Origin: Nocardioides alcanivorans
Lineage (GTDB): Bacteria > Actinomycetota > Actinomycetes > Propionibacteriales > Nocardioidaceae
Direction of reading: 5' to 3'
Length of the DNA: 64,000 bases
NCBI RefSeq assembly: GCF_021555175.1
Contig: NZ_JAKGRW010000044.1
Coordinates: forward strand, 1 to 64,000
The position numbers were made by a program, and so were the translations under genes. Each line of letters begins with the position of its first letter. Position 1 is the first letter of the stretch. Below are positions 36,780 to 45,869 of the stretch, piece by piece. The notes under the pieces are model-generated. The model was not told the origin of the DNA. It worked only from the letters and a program-made list of their open reading frames with translations, and did not search any database.

Positions 36780-37736
36780 ATGCACGCAATCAGACACAGT
36801 GAATTCGGCCCCGCCGACGTCCTCCACCTCGAGACCCTGCCTGACCTCTCCCCTGCTCCCGGCCAGCTCCGCATCGCCGTCGAGGCGGCCGGAGTGCACC
36901 TGCTCGACACCTCGATCCGCGCAGGAGAGTCCTTCGGCGCCGGCACGGCGCCCGAACTCCCGATGATCCCCGGCCGCGAAGTCGCCGGCGTCGTCGACGA
37001 GATCGGCAACGACGTCGATGCGTCGTGGCTCGGACGCCGCGTGGTCGCCCACCTCGGATTCGCCAGTGGCGGGTACGCCGACCAGGCGGTCGTCGACGCG
37101 AGTCGGGCCCACGTCGTACCGGACGGCCTGGACGCACCGACCGCCGTGGCCGCGATCGGCACCGGGCGCACCGCCACGGCCATCCTGGAGTTCGCCAAGC
37201 TCACGTCCGACGACGTCGTCCTGGTCACCTCCGCAGCCGGCGGCATGGGCCTGCTCTTCCTGCAGGGCGCTGCCGCCGTCGGCGCTCGGACCGTGGCGCT
37301 GGCCGGCGGCCCCGACAAGGTGCAGCTCGCGCACCGCTTCGGCGCCACCCTCGCCCTCGACCACCGTTCGCAGGAGTGGCGACAGCGTCTCCACGAGCTG
37401 GGTGACCCCACCGTCGTCCTGGACGGCGTCGCCGGCCCCATCGGACTGGCCCTCTACCGGAGTCTCGCGCCCGGCGGGCGCCTGATCCGCTTCGGCTGGT
37501 CGTCCGGCGAACCGAACGACTACGACGATCCCGACCGGCCGGTGGTCGATGTCCTCGGGCCGCCCATCATGGCGCGCCTCGCCGAGTTCGAACGTGCGGC
37601 ACTCGCCGCCGCCGCCGACGGGTCGCGGGTGCCGTACGTCGGCACCACCGTCCCGCTCGCGGACGCAGCCGCCGCCCACCGCGCCCTGGAGACGAGCGCG
37701 TCGGTCGGCAAGGTCGTGCTGGTGGTCGAGCGGTGA
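36780..37736 (+). CDS. Zinc-free quinone oxidoreductase (MDR superfamily)
   Basis: A 318-residue NADPH-dependent dehydrogenase of the QOR type: VEAAGVHLLDTSIRAG, PGREVAGVVDEIG, and the Rossmann motif VTSAAGGMGLLFLQGA. The catalytic zinc ligands of alcohol dehydrogenases are absent. ATG 36780 lies 15 bp after a SoxR box, so it is a predicted SoxR target that may detoxify quinones. It overlaps the MFS gene by 4 bp. Confidence 0.9.
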   Translation: MHAIRHSEFGPADVLHLETLPDLSPAPGQLRIAVEAAGVHLLDTSIRAGESFGAGTAPELPMIPGREVAGVVDEIGNDVDASWLGRRVVAHLGFASGGYADQAVVDASRAHVVPDGLDAPTAVAAIGTGRTATAILEFAKLTSDDVVLVTSAAGGMGLLFLQGAAAVGARTVALAGGPDKVQLAHRFGATLALDHRSQEWRQRLHELGDPTVVLDGVAGPIGLALYRSLAPGGRLIRFGWSSGEPNDYDDPDRPVVDVLGPPIMARLAEFERAALAAAADGSRVPYVGTTVPLADAAAAHRALETSASVGKVVLVVER

Positions 37737-39076
37737 CCGCCCTGCTCGATGCCGCGGTGCCCTCACCGTGGCGTGGCCGTCATGGGCGCACCACCGTCGG
37801 CGTCTTCTCCCTCTCCTTCCTCTTCGCATTCGAGGCCCTGGCCGTCTCCACCGTGATGCCGGAGATCGCCCGCGAACTCGATGGCCTCCGCTGGTACGCC
37901 GTCGCCTTCGCCGGCCCGCTCGCCGCGTCGGTCATCGCCTTGACCACGGCTGGCCCTGCCGCGGACCGACTCGGGCCAGGGCCGGTGCTCGCGGCGCGGC
38001 CTGGTGATCTTCTGCGCGGGCGTCGTACTCGCCGGACTCGCCCCCTCGATGCCGCTCTTCGTCGCAGGCCGCCTGGTCCACGGCTACGGCGGAGGCGTGC
38101 TCGGGGTCGCGCTCTACGTGGTGATCGCGCAGGCCTACCCCGAGGCGATGCGACCGCGTCTCTTCGCCATCCTCACCATGGCCTGGGTGCTGCCCGCACT
38201 CGTCGGGCCACTCTTCGCCGCACAGGTGGCCGACGCCTTCGGTTGGCGCTGGGTCTTCCTCGGGGTGCCGGTGCTGGCGGTGGCCTCGTGGCTCCTCGTC
38301 GCCGACGCACCGTCACGGCCGGGGAAGGCCGAGGCGCAGCGCGGGCGCCTGCAGTGGCGCTCGTCGCCGCCGGAGGCGCACTCTGCATCAGCCTGGCCGG
38401 CCAGCAGGTGGTCCCGTGGTGGCCGGCCCTCGTGCCTGTCGGCGTGGTCGCCATCCTGGTGGCCGGCCAGCGACTCCTGCCCGTCGGTTCGTGGCGCCTG
38501 GGCCCCGGCCTTCCCGCCGTCCTCGGGTCCCGGGCAGCCATCGGCACGGCCATCGCCGCAGCCGAGGTCTACGTTCCGCTGCTGCTGGTGCTCGAACGCG
38601 GGCTCACCCTGACCCAAGCCGGCTGGGTGTTGACCGTCGGTGCCGTGACCTGGTGCGCGGGAGCCGTCCTCGCAGCCCGATGGCCCCTGCTCGCCGACGA
38701 GGCAGGTCGGGTCAGGATCGGCGCCGTGCTCGTGGCCACCGGGGTCGGCGGGTTCTCGACCGTGGCGATCGCCGACGTACCGCTCGTCCTCCCCGTGGCT
38801 GCATGGGGTGTCGCCGGCCTGGGCATCGGCATGGCCTTCTCCACCCTGTCGGTCCTGGCCCTCGCCACGGCTGAGCCGGGGGCGGAGGGGCGCACGTCGT
38901 CGGCCCTCCAGCTCAACGACCAACTCGCCATGGGGGCTGCCATCGCCCTCAGCGGCGTCGTCTTCGCGGCCTTCGCCGACTCCGCCCCCGCGGCTGCTGC
39001 CACCGGTCTGGTGCTGACTGCTGCCACGGTCGGCGCACTGGCACTGGTGCCGGCGAGCCGACTGGGCGGCGAGTGA
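37733..39076 (+). CDS. MFS transporter, two compensating frame breaks
   Basis: Probably a drug-efflux permease regulated with the oxidoreductase by SoxR. It begins MTALLDAAVPSPWRGRHG and has helices from VGVFSLSFLFAFEALAV. An extra base within 37991-38001 moves the reading into a second frame (LVIFCAGVVLAGLAPSMPLF, AGRLVHGYGGG); a lost base within 38341-38357 restores the first frame (VALVAAGGALCISLAGQQVV), which runs cleanly to 39076. All three parts are transporter-like, so the repaired gene is full length (about 447 residues, 12-14 helices). Confidence 0.83.
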   Translation: MTALLDAAVPSPWRGRHGRTTVGVFSLSFLFAFEALAVSTVMPEIARELDGLRWYAVAFAGPLAASVIALTTAGPAADRLGPGPVLAARPGDLLRGRRTRRTRPLDAALRRRPPGPRLRRRRARGRALRGDRAGLPRGDATASLRHPHHGLGAARTRRATLRRTGGRRLRLALGLPRGAGAGGGLVAPRRRRTVTAGEGRGAARAPAVALVAAGGALCISLAGQQVVPWWPALVPVGVVAILVAGQRLLPVGSWRLGPGLPAVLGSRAAIGTAIAAAEVYVPLLLVLERGLTLTQAGWVLTVGAVTWCAGAVLAARWPLLADEAGRVRIGAVLVATGVGGFSTVAIADVPLVLPVAAWGVAGLGIGMAFSTLSVLALATAEPGAEGRTSSALQLNDQLAMGAAIALSGVVFAAFADSAPAAAATGLVLTAATVGALALVPASRLGGE

Positions 39077-39137
39077 CGAGGAGGCACCCGGCAGAATGTG
39101 CGAGCCCCAATCGCCCGTAACGTCCGAAGGCACCTTC

Positions 39138-39680
39138 ATGACCAGCGAAACCAAGGCTGTCGACCCGCAGTCCAACCCCCTTGCCAAAGTCATCGGCTCC
39201 ACGATCTTCGTGAGTCGTTGGCTGCAGGCTCCGCTCTACCTCGGCCTGATCGTCGCCCAGGGCGTCTACGTCGCACTCTTCTGGAAGGACCTGGTCCACC
39301 TCATCCAGGACTTCAACCATCTCGGCGAGGAGGACATCATGCTGATCGTCCTCGGCCTGGTCGACGTGGTGATGATCGCCAACCTGCTGATCATGGTGAT
39401 CATCGGCGGCTACGAGACCTTCGTCTCCCGGATCAACATGCGCGGCCACCCCGACGAGCCCGAGTGGCTCTCGCACGTGAACCCCAACGTGCTCAAGGTG
39501 AAGCTGGCGATGTCGATCATCGGGATCTCCTCGATCCATCTCCTGAAGACCTTCATCGAGGCCAGCCACATCGACCCCGAGGTCATGAAGTGGCAGACGA
39601 TCATCCACATGGCCTTCATCGCCTCCGCGATCGGACTCGCGTGGATCGACAAGCTCAGCCCCAACAACCCCGAGCACTGA
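39138..39680 (+). CDS. YqhA / UPF0114 family membrane protein
   Basis: A 180-residue protein of the TIGR00645 family with three to four helices (APLYLGLIVAQGVYVALFW, DIMLIVLGLVDVVMIANLLIM, LKVKLAMSIIGISSIHLLK). The conserved GGYETFVSRI is present. ATG 39138 has AAGG upstream. The family's role is unknown. Confidence 0.9.
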   Translation: MTSETKAVDPQSNPLAKVIGSTIFVSRWLQAPLYLGLIVAQGVYVALFWKDLVHLIQDFNHLGEEDIMLIVLGLVDVVMIANLLIMVIIGGYETFVSRINMRGHPDEPEWLSHVNPNVLKVKLAMSIIGISSIHLLKTFIEASHIDPEVMKWQTIIHMAFIASAIGLAWIDKLSPNNPEH

Positions 39681-39710
39681 CCGACGCTTCGGCACGTGCC
39701 CCGGGTCGAA

Positions 39711-41531
39711 TCAGCTGGGCGGCAGCACGACCGTCCAGCTGATCGCCTTGCTGCTCGGGGCTCCCGCCGTCGCCGAGACGGCAGCGACCGGTCCCGATGG
39801 CATCGTGAGTCGCCCACCTGCCACCGAGGTCACCAGGCCGCCGCCACTGCCCTGCGTGGCGGCGCGCTCGGTCACTCCGGAGGGCAGGCTCCAGCCGTGC
39901 GGTGCGGAGACCTTGTCGACCCACACCCAGAGCAGGGCGCTCCCGGCCGTCGCCACGGTCGAAGCAGGCGCCACGTGCTGGGCCGTCGTCGCCGTCTCCG
40001 CCCGCCCCACGGCCATCGGGACGCCGGCGCCCCGGTGGGCCACGAGGTGCGTGGCGGTCTTGGAGTAGTCGTCCAGTACCACCTGCACCGTGCTTCCCGC
40101 GGAGCTCGCGGTCGCCTCGCGCGTGAGCACCCACGACCGCATCTGGGTGCCTGCGGATACCTCACCCACGCTGGCCCAACCGGCCGGCGCGGTGAGGAGA
40201 GGCAGCCCTGTTGGTGGTGACGGTCAGCACCAACCGGTCCCCCGGCTGCACAGCCGCTGGCACCGTGACCGTCGGCCGTTGGGTGTTGGCGTTCTGACTC
40301 GCGGCGCCGACGTACGCCACCTCCGCGCTCGCATCCGGATCCGGATCCGGGTCGGGGTCGGGGTCTGGATCGGGATCCGCGCCACCCACGAGCACCACCG
40401 AGTAGGCGGCTCCCCGCCTCCTGCCTTGCTGGCTCCGCTCACTCCGGGTACGACGACTGCTTGCGTCCGATCCGTCGTCGTGCCGTCCCCGAGCTGTCCG
40501 GCACCGTTCTCGCCCCAAGCCCTGACCCTCCCATCAGCCAGCACCGCGATTCCGTGGTCGCGGCCGGAGGCGATCGAGACAGCATCGGAGACCCCCGTGA
40601 CCCGCACCGGACGGGTGCGCTGTGTGGTCGTGCCGTCGCCCAGGTTGGCACGGTAGTTGCGCCCCCATGACCACACCTGGCCGTCGGCGTCCCGAGCGTA
40701 GGAGTGGTGGGCCCCGGCGATCACCTCGACCATGCCGGTCGCGACCACCTGTTGCGGGGCGAGCCGGTCCGTGGCGGCACCGGCATCGCCGAGCCCCAGC
40801 TGGGCGTAGTCATTGGAGCCCCACGACCACACGCTCCCGTCACTGCGCACCGCAAGTCCATGGTCGCGGCCACCCGCCACGTCGACCACCTCGGTCAGCG
40901 CGCCGACCCGCACCGGCGTCAGCCGGCGGACGGTGGTGCCGTCCCCCAGTTGACCCTCGTCGTTGCGGCCCCAACCGACCACGGTGCCGTCGGCCCGGAT
41001 CGCATAGGCCATGTCCCGGCCACCCGCGATGTCGACGGCATTCGTGAGGCCGGACACCTTGACCGGGGTCCGCCGCAGCGTCGTCGTACCGTCGCCGAGC
41101 TGCCCGTCCGAGTTGAAGCCCCAGCTCCAGACCGAGCCGTCGGCACCCAGCGCCATCGAATGGTTGTGACCGGTCTCCACGGCGACGATCCCGCTCAGCC
41201 CGGCAACCTGAACGGGGGTACTGCGGTTGGCACTTCCGCCGATGCCCAGCTGTCCGTGCTGGTTGCTTCCCCAGGTCCAGACCGTGCCGTCGGCCCGCAG
41301 CGCGACCACGTGCTCACGCCCACCGTGCAGGTCGACGACGTCGTCGAGATCGACCTCAGCGGGCGCCGGCCGAGAGGCGGTCCCGCCGGTGCCGAGCTCC
41401 CCGTAGGAATTCGCTCCCCACGTCCACGCTGCGCCCGGCGGCGCGGCCGCGCCGCCCGCGGTCGGCGCGACGACCGCCAGGAACCCCACCGACAGGAGTG
41501 CGGCGCCGAGCGCCTTGGCGAACACCTGCAT
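39711..41531 (-). CDS. Secreted RCC1-repeat protein with a C-terminal beta domain, two frameshifts
   Basis: ATG 41531, with GGAGGTG upstream, starts a signal peptide (MQVFAKALGAALLSVGF...). Seven RCC1 repeats (WTWGANSYGELG, WTWGSNQHGQLG and so on) make a complete seven-bladed propeller. One G must be restored at 40412-40415 to continue into AAYSVVLVGGADPDPD, a Pro-Asp linker, and then VAYVGAASQNANTQRP. A second break near 40194-40207 leads to LTAPAGWASVGEVSAGTQM and the end TVVLPPS at 39711. The last ~190 residues match the C-terminal domains of the two large proteins at 46-52 kb. Probably an exported binding protein. Confidence 0.83.
40332..40378. repeat. Hexanucleotide repeat coding for a Pro-Asp linker
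   Basis: Imperfect tandem copies of (GGATCC/GGGTCG) in the RCC1 gene, coding for alternating Asp and Pro between the propeller and the C-terminal domain. Likely prone to length variation. Confidence 0.75.
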
Positions 41532-41653
41532 GGAGCACCTCCGCGCTCGAATCCAGTCATCCCGAGGGGGCCAGTCGAGCGTAGAGCGCAACGACAGGCA
41601 CCGCTTCGCGCATTGTGGGGAAAACCGGGACCGCCCGCTTCGGCGGGTCGGGT

Positions 41654-41869
41654 TCAGTCCTCGCGGTGCTCGTGGCGCGCCCTGCGCGCGGCATCCTGGA
41701 TCTCGAAGAGCTCGGTCGCCAGACCACCGACGGTGCGGGCGACGTCACGTGCTGCGCCCACGACGACGCCACCGACCTGGGAGACCGCGTTGATCGTGGC
41801 CTCGACGGAGTCCTGCACGGCGTCCTTGCGGATCTCGGCGCTGCTGATGCGGTCACGTTCATTGCTCAT
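41654..41869 (-). CDS. Small hypothetical protein
   Basis: 71 residues from ATG 41869 with GGAGG 6 bp upstream. The product (MSNERDRISSAEIRKDAVQD...) is helical with a Gly/Val centre (VSQVGGVVVGAARDVARTVG) and a charged end. I do not recognise it. It lies just downstream of the desaturase on the same strand. Confidence 0.65.
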   Translation of the reverse strand: MSNERDRISSAEIRKDAVQDSVEATINAVSQVGGVVVGAARDVARTVGGLATELFEIQDAARRARHEHRED

Positions 41870-41916
41870 GGTGCCTCCAGTGTCGGCCACGGCAGGGCGC
41901 TGCGACAAGCCCGTCC

Positions 41917-43080
41917 TCAGGCAGCAGCCGGCATCTGGGCCGGAGCAGGCGACGTACGGGGCTGCTTGCGCCACGGAAGCCGGTCCGGCAGGGCGAGCCG
42001 AACGATCTTGCGGGCCACGCTACCGAGCTGCTTGTGCAGCGGCCCGGTGTTGTAGGGCAGCCCGTAGCGCTCGCAGATCTCCTGCACCTCGGCCGCGATC
42101 TCCGGGTAGCGGCGCGCTGGGATGTCCGGGAAGAGATGGTGCTCGATCTGGTGACTGAGGTTGCCGCTCATCACGTGGAACAGCCTGCTTCCGGTGATGT
42201 TGGCCGATCCGAGCAGCTGCCGGTAGTACCACCCGCCGCGGGTCTCCTCCTGGGTCTCCTCGATGGTGAAGGTGGAGACACCCGCCGGGAAGTGGCCACA
42301 GAAGATGATGTTGAAGGCCCACAGGTTGCGGATCAGGTTGGCCGTCGCGTTGCCCGCCAGCGTGGACAGGAAGAACGGCCCGGTGAGGGCTGGGAAGACG
42401 ACGTAGTCCTTGAGCGCCTGATTGCGGATCTTGCGGATCAGGCCAGCGTGCAGGTGCTTGGTCTCCGCCCAGCTCTTCTCACCGGCGAAGATCCGGTCGA
42501 CCTCGAGGTCGTGCAAGGCAACGCCCCACTCGAAGAGCACCATGAGTGCAAGTGCATAGACGGGGTTGCCGAGGTAGTAGGGCTTCCACTCCTGCTCGGG
42601 ATCCATCCGCAAGATGCCGTAACCAATGTCGCGGTCCATGTCGAGGATGTTGGTGTAGGTGTGGTGGATGTAGTTGTGGGAGTACTTCCACTGGTCGCTC
42701 GGGCAGACGTTGTCCCACTCGAACATGCGCGAGCTCAGACCGGGGTCGCCCATCCAGTCGTACTGCCCGTGCATCACGTTGTGGCCGATCTCCATGTTGT
42801 CGAGGATCTTCGCCACGCTGAGGGTCGCGACCGCGAGCGGCCAGGCCGGCGGCAGGTAGAAGAGCGCCCGGCCGGCGATCTCGAGACCGCGCTGGGTCTT
42901 GACGACGTTGCGGATGTAGCTGGCGTCCTCCTCACCGAGATCGGCGATGACCCGTTGCCGGATCGCGTCCATCTCAGCGCCGAACGCCTCCAACTGCTCA
43001 GCACTCAGCAGGAACTTTCCCGATCCATCCGTCTTCTCGGACGTCTTCGTCGTTTCAGACTTTCCGATTAATTTGCTCAT
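41917..43080 (-). CDS. Acyl-lipid/acyl-CoA desaturase (DesA3-like)
   Basis: A 387-residue membrane diiron enzyme that introduces a double bond into a fatty acyl chain. Three histidine boxes are intact: GHNVMHGQYDWM, HNYIHHTYTN and HQIEHHLFPD; the Q-x2-HH third box is typical of the DesA3/front-end group. It follows the reductase gene, its electron donor, by 94 bp, an interval filled by a long inverted repeat. The order matches the desC-desB pair of Pseudomonas and the Rv3230c-desA3 pair of mycobacteria. Confidence 0.93.
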   Translation of the reverse strand: MSKLIGKSETTKTSEKTDGSGKFLLSAEQLEAFGAEMDAIRQRVIADLGEEDASYIRNVVKTQRGLEIAGRALFYLPPAWPLAVATLSVAKILDNMEIGHNVMHGQYDWMGDPGLSSRMFEWDNVCPSDQWKYSHNYIHHTYTNILDMDRDIGYGILRMDPEQEWKPYYLGNPVYALALMVLFEWGVALHDLEVDRIFAGEKSWAETKHLHAGLIRKIRNQALKDYVVFPALTGPFFLSTLAGNATANLIRNLWAFNIIFCGHFPAGVSTFTIEETQEETRGGWYYRQLLGSANITGSRLFHVMSGNLSHQIEHHLFPDIPARRYPEIAAEVQEICERYGLPYNTGPLHKQLGSVARKIVRLALPDRLPWRKQPRTSPAPAQMPAAA

Positions 43081-43097
43081 TTCAATGATCCATTTCC

Positions 43098-43160
43098 GGA
43101 TCGTCCCTAACAGATTTGTAGTTTTCGACCGAGAATCTACAAAAATGTTAGGGACGATCC
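43098..43160 (-). promoter_or_regulatory. Long inverted repeat between reductase and desaturase genes
   Basis: Arms 43098-43121 and 43137-43160 are complementary over 24 bp with two mismatches (outer 15 bp perfect, GGATCGTCCCTAACA) around a 15-nt loop. It sits 18 bp before the desaturase start and 14 bp after the reductase stop. It may act as an attenuator, an RNA-stability element or a repressor site for separate desaturase control. Confidence 0.8.
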
Positions 43161-43174
43161 ACTCGTGTGGGAGG

Positions 43175-44272
43175 TCAAAGGACGACGGAGCAGTCGCCGT
43201 CGGGGGCGGAGACGCAGATGCGGATCTGCTCGTCGGGAAGGGAGGAGGTCTCTCCGGTGAGGACGTTGCGCACCGTCCCTTCGGTCTTGATGGCGGTGCA
43301 GGAGAAGCAGATGCCCATCCGGCAGCCGAACTCGGGACGGAGGCCGAGGGCCTCGGCCTGCTCGAGCAGGTTCGCCCCGGTGTTGACGGCGGCCTTGCCG
43401 CTGCGGGTGAAGCTCACTTCTCCGCCAACGTCTCCGGCGGAGGCCCGCGGCGGCTTGAACCACTCGACGTTGAGTTGTGGGGATGGCGCGCCATCGGGGT
43501 CGGCAGGATCGACATAGGCGGCGCGCACCGCATCCACCAAGGGCTGCGGCCCGCACACCCACGTCGGCACGTCGCGGTAGCCGGGGACCACCCGGCCGAG
43601 CCACGCGGGGCTGAGCGCGGGGTCGCCGAGCTCGGGGTGCAGCAGGTGCAGGTCGATGCCGTAGCCGGCCCGCGCGATCTCGGCCAGCTCGTCGGCGAAG
43701 ATCTGGTGCGCCGGCGACTGCGCGTAGTGGAGGAAGGTGACCCGGCCCCGGTGGGTGCGTCGCTGCAGGGTGCGCAGCATCGACATCACCGGCGTGATGC
43801 CGGAGCCACCGGAGATCAGGAGCAGGTGGTCGGGAAGCCGATCGGGCAGCACGAACCCGCCCTGCGCCTGCGACAGGTGCACCACCAGGCCGGGCTCGGC
43901 ACTGACCAGGTGCTTCGAGACCTGACCGTCGGGGTTCGCCCGGACCGTGATCGTGAAACGGTCGCCAGCCCCGGACTCGGCACTGGAGAGCGAGAAGACC
44001 CGAGTGGCGCGCCGGGCGCCCGGCAGGTCGACGCCGACCTGCACATGCTGGCCGGCGCGGTGCCCCCGCCAGGTGGAGGTGGGTTGCAGCGTGAGCGTCG
44101 CGACCGGCGGATGCCCCGGCACCTCGACCTCGCGACGTACCTCGACGACGCGGGCCCGTACCTCACGCGCCGCCCACATCGGGTTGACCAGCTCCAGGTA
44201 GCGATCCACTCCGTGCGGGGAGGCGAGCGCTTCGACCACGCGAGAACGGATCAGGGTCTGGGCGATGCTCAT
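43175..44272 (-). CDS. Ferredoxin-NAD(P) reductase partner of the desaturase
   Basis: A 365-residue electron-transfer protein: FAD site RVFSLSSAESG, NAD(P) site GGSGITPVMSML, and a C-terminal plant-type [2Fe-2S] domain (FGCRMGICFSC, last cysteine in RICVSAPDG). It resembles mycobacterial Rv3230c, the redox partner of DesA3. It is divergent from a TetR gene, with operator-like palindromes at both starts. Confidence 0.92.
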   Translation of the reverse strand: MSIAQTLIRSRVVEALASPHGVDRYLELVNPMWAAREVRARVVEVRREVEVPGHPPVATLTLQPTSTWRGHRAGQHVQVGVDLPGARRATRVFSLSSAESGAGDRFTITVRANPDGQVSKHLVSAEPGLVVHLSQAQGGFVLPDRLPDHLLLISGGSGITPVMSMLRTLQRRTHRGRVTFLHYAQSPAHQIFADELAEIARAGYGIDLHLLHPELGDPALSPAWLGRVVPGYRDVPTWVCGPQPLVDAVRAAYVDPADPDGAPSPQLNVEWFKPPRASAGDVGGEVSFTRSGKAAVNTGANLLEQAEALGLRPEFGCRMGICFSCTAIKTEGTVRNVLTGETSSLPDEQIRICVSAPDGDCSVVL

Positions 44273-44292
44273 GGCGACACACCCTCTCGGAA

Positions 44293-44316
44293 TTCAGTGA
44301 ACATCTGTACACCGAA
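44293..44316. promoter_or_regulatory. TetR operator 1, at the reductase promoter
   Basis: TTC-n-GTG-n-ACA-nn-TGT-n-CAC-n-GAA, a 24-bp palindrome with 9 of 12 pairs matched, 21 bp upstream of the reductase start. It resembles DesT-type sites. Confidence 0.78.
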
Positions 44317-44369
44317 AATCTCCCAAGGGTCACCGCGTCCCGTCAACCGGATCGGTGCGTGACCTCCAA

Positions 44370-44393
44370 CACGGTGCACAGTCGTGCACTGAA
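44370..44393. promoter_or_regulatory. TetR operator 2, at the tetR promoter
   Basis: A second copy of the pattern (CGGTGCACAGTCGTGCAC followed by TGAA), 34 bp upstream of the tetR start. It suggests autoregulation. Confidence 0.72.
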
Positions 44394-44426
44394 AACAGAA
44401 CGACGGCGCCGCCTAGACTGCTGACC

Positions 44427-45061
44427 GTGACCCCGACCCCCGCCGCCGAGAGCCGACAGGAGAAGAAGGACCGCACCCGGCGTTCCATCCTCGACACCGC
44501 GCTCGACCTGCTCGCCGACAGCTCGTTCGGCGCACTCTCGCTGCGGCAACTGACCAAGGCCGTCGGCATCGTGCCGACCGCCTTCTACCGTCACTTCACC
44601 ACGCTCGACGAGCTCGGCCTCGCCCTGGTCGATGAGTCGTTCGTCAGCCTGCGGACGGTGCTGTCCGACGTACGACGTGAGGAGCTCTCCCCCGACACGC
44701 TCATCGACGTCTCGGTCGGTGTGCTCACCGACCATCTGGCGGCCGACGTGCGGCACTTCCGCTTCCTGTGCCGCGAGCGCTACGGCGGAGTGGCCGCCGT
44801 GAGCGAGGCGATCCGCCACGAACTGCAGCTCTTCGAGCGAGAGCTCGCCCGCGACCTTGCCCGGATGCCGGACCTGGCTCCGTGGGGTGCCCGGGACCTG
44901 GCACTGCTGGCCGGGCTCTTCGTCAACCTCATGGTGTCGGCCGCCGGCGAGTTCGTGAGCAGCGACGACCCTCGCGCCCGCGCCCGGATCAGCGAGACCC
45001 TGCGACACCAGGCCCGCATGGCGGTCGTCGGCGCCGCAGGGTGGACCCCCTCAGCGAGTGA
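44427..45061 (+). CDS. TetR regulator of the desaturase operon (DesT/FabR-like)
   Basis: GTG 44427 gives about 211 residues. HTH: TALDLLADSSFGALSLRQLT, VGIVPTAFYRHFTTLDELG. The LRQLTKAVGIVPTAFYRHF sequence is close to DesT/FabR, which sense acyl-CoA saturation. As read, the frame runs on to 45209 into the LuxR gene. One extra C in the run 45046-45050 would end it at GWTPLSE-stop (45061), a more normal length. It is divergent from the reductase-desaturase pair, as desT is in Pseudomonas. Confidence 0.85.
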
Positions 45062-45116
45062 TCAGCGGCTCAGGGACGAGCGACCTCGCGGGGCGGACAC
45101 AGAATTCCTCTCCCGG

Positions 45117-45848
45117 TCAGTCCTGGTGGTGGTTGCTCGGGGTCAGGTCGAGCGACTGCTGCAGGATCGCCACCGCGGCCAGCTGCGAAGGCACCTCGAG
45201 CTTGCGTAACACCGCCCGCACCTGACTGCGCACCGTGTCGACCGAGACCCCACTCCGCTCGGCGACCTCCGTGACGGACGCACCTTGGCGCAGTTCCTCG
45301 AGCACCTGACTCTCACGTGGGCTGAGGAGCTCCAGCCTGGCCAACACCAGTTCATGCTCGGTCGACCACTCCTGCCACCCCGACACGAGTCGCTCCCGTT
45401 CCCCCGCGCTGTGCAACGACTTGCCGGAGGTGATCCACTCGATGGCGGTCTCCAACTCGTCGAGGCTCACCGTCACCGGCTTCACCCCGCGAGCTCCCGC
45501 CTGCAGCACCGCGCCCCAGTGCGGGCCCTCACGCACCCCGGTGAGCACCAGCCACGGCAGCCCCGGCAGCGCGGCAAGCAGACGCAGCGCCCGCCCGGTG
45601 TGGGTCCGGTCGATCCGCTCGTGGATGAGCAGGGCGACACTCACCCCGGGCCCCCAGCCGCGGATCATCTTTCGCGGGTCCTCGAGCTGGCGGGGCAACT
45701 CGAACGCCCCGGTGAGGTAGCCCCGGGTGGCCAGGGCCGCACTCACCGCCTGCGCCGTGAGCAGCTGGTCACCGATGATCGCCACCCGGGTCGGCAACCC
45801 CCGCGGCACCGGGACCCAGCCACGACTGAGACGCCCCATCACCACCAC
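45117..45848 (-). CDS. LuxR-family regulator with a degenerate receiver domain
   Basis: A 243-residue protein. The C-terminal HTH is typical (LSPRESQVLEELRQGASVTE, ERSGVSVDTVRSQVRAVLRK). The N-terminal ~130 residues have the fold of a response-regulator receiver (VAIIGDQLLTAQAVSAALAT; WLVLTG; GARGVKPV with the conserved Lys), but the phosphoacceptor position reads VALLIHERID, without aspartate. It is therefore probably controlled by something other than phosphorylation. It is the first gene of the polysaccharide region and may regulate it. Confidence 0.87.
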   Translation of the reverse strand: MVVMGRLSRGWVPVPRGLPTRVAIIGDQLLTAQAVSAALATRGYLTGAFELPRQLEDPRKMIRGWGPGVSVALLIHERIDRTHTGRALRLLAALPGLPWLVLTGVREGPHWGAVLQAGARGVKPVTVSLDELETAIEWITSGKSLHSAGERERLVSGWQEWSTEHELVLARLELLSPRESQVLEELRQGASVTEVAERSGVSVDTVRSQVRAVLRKLEVPSQLAAVAILQQSLDLTPSNHHQD

Positions 45849-45869
45849 CCCCGCACCGGTGGTTGCGCA

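Noticed and set aside
44427-45209. Longer TetR product running into the LuxR gene
   Set aside because: The extra C-terminus is antisense to the LuxR HTH region; a one-base correction in a C5 run ends the protein at 45061.
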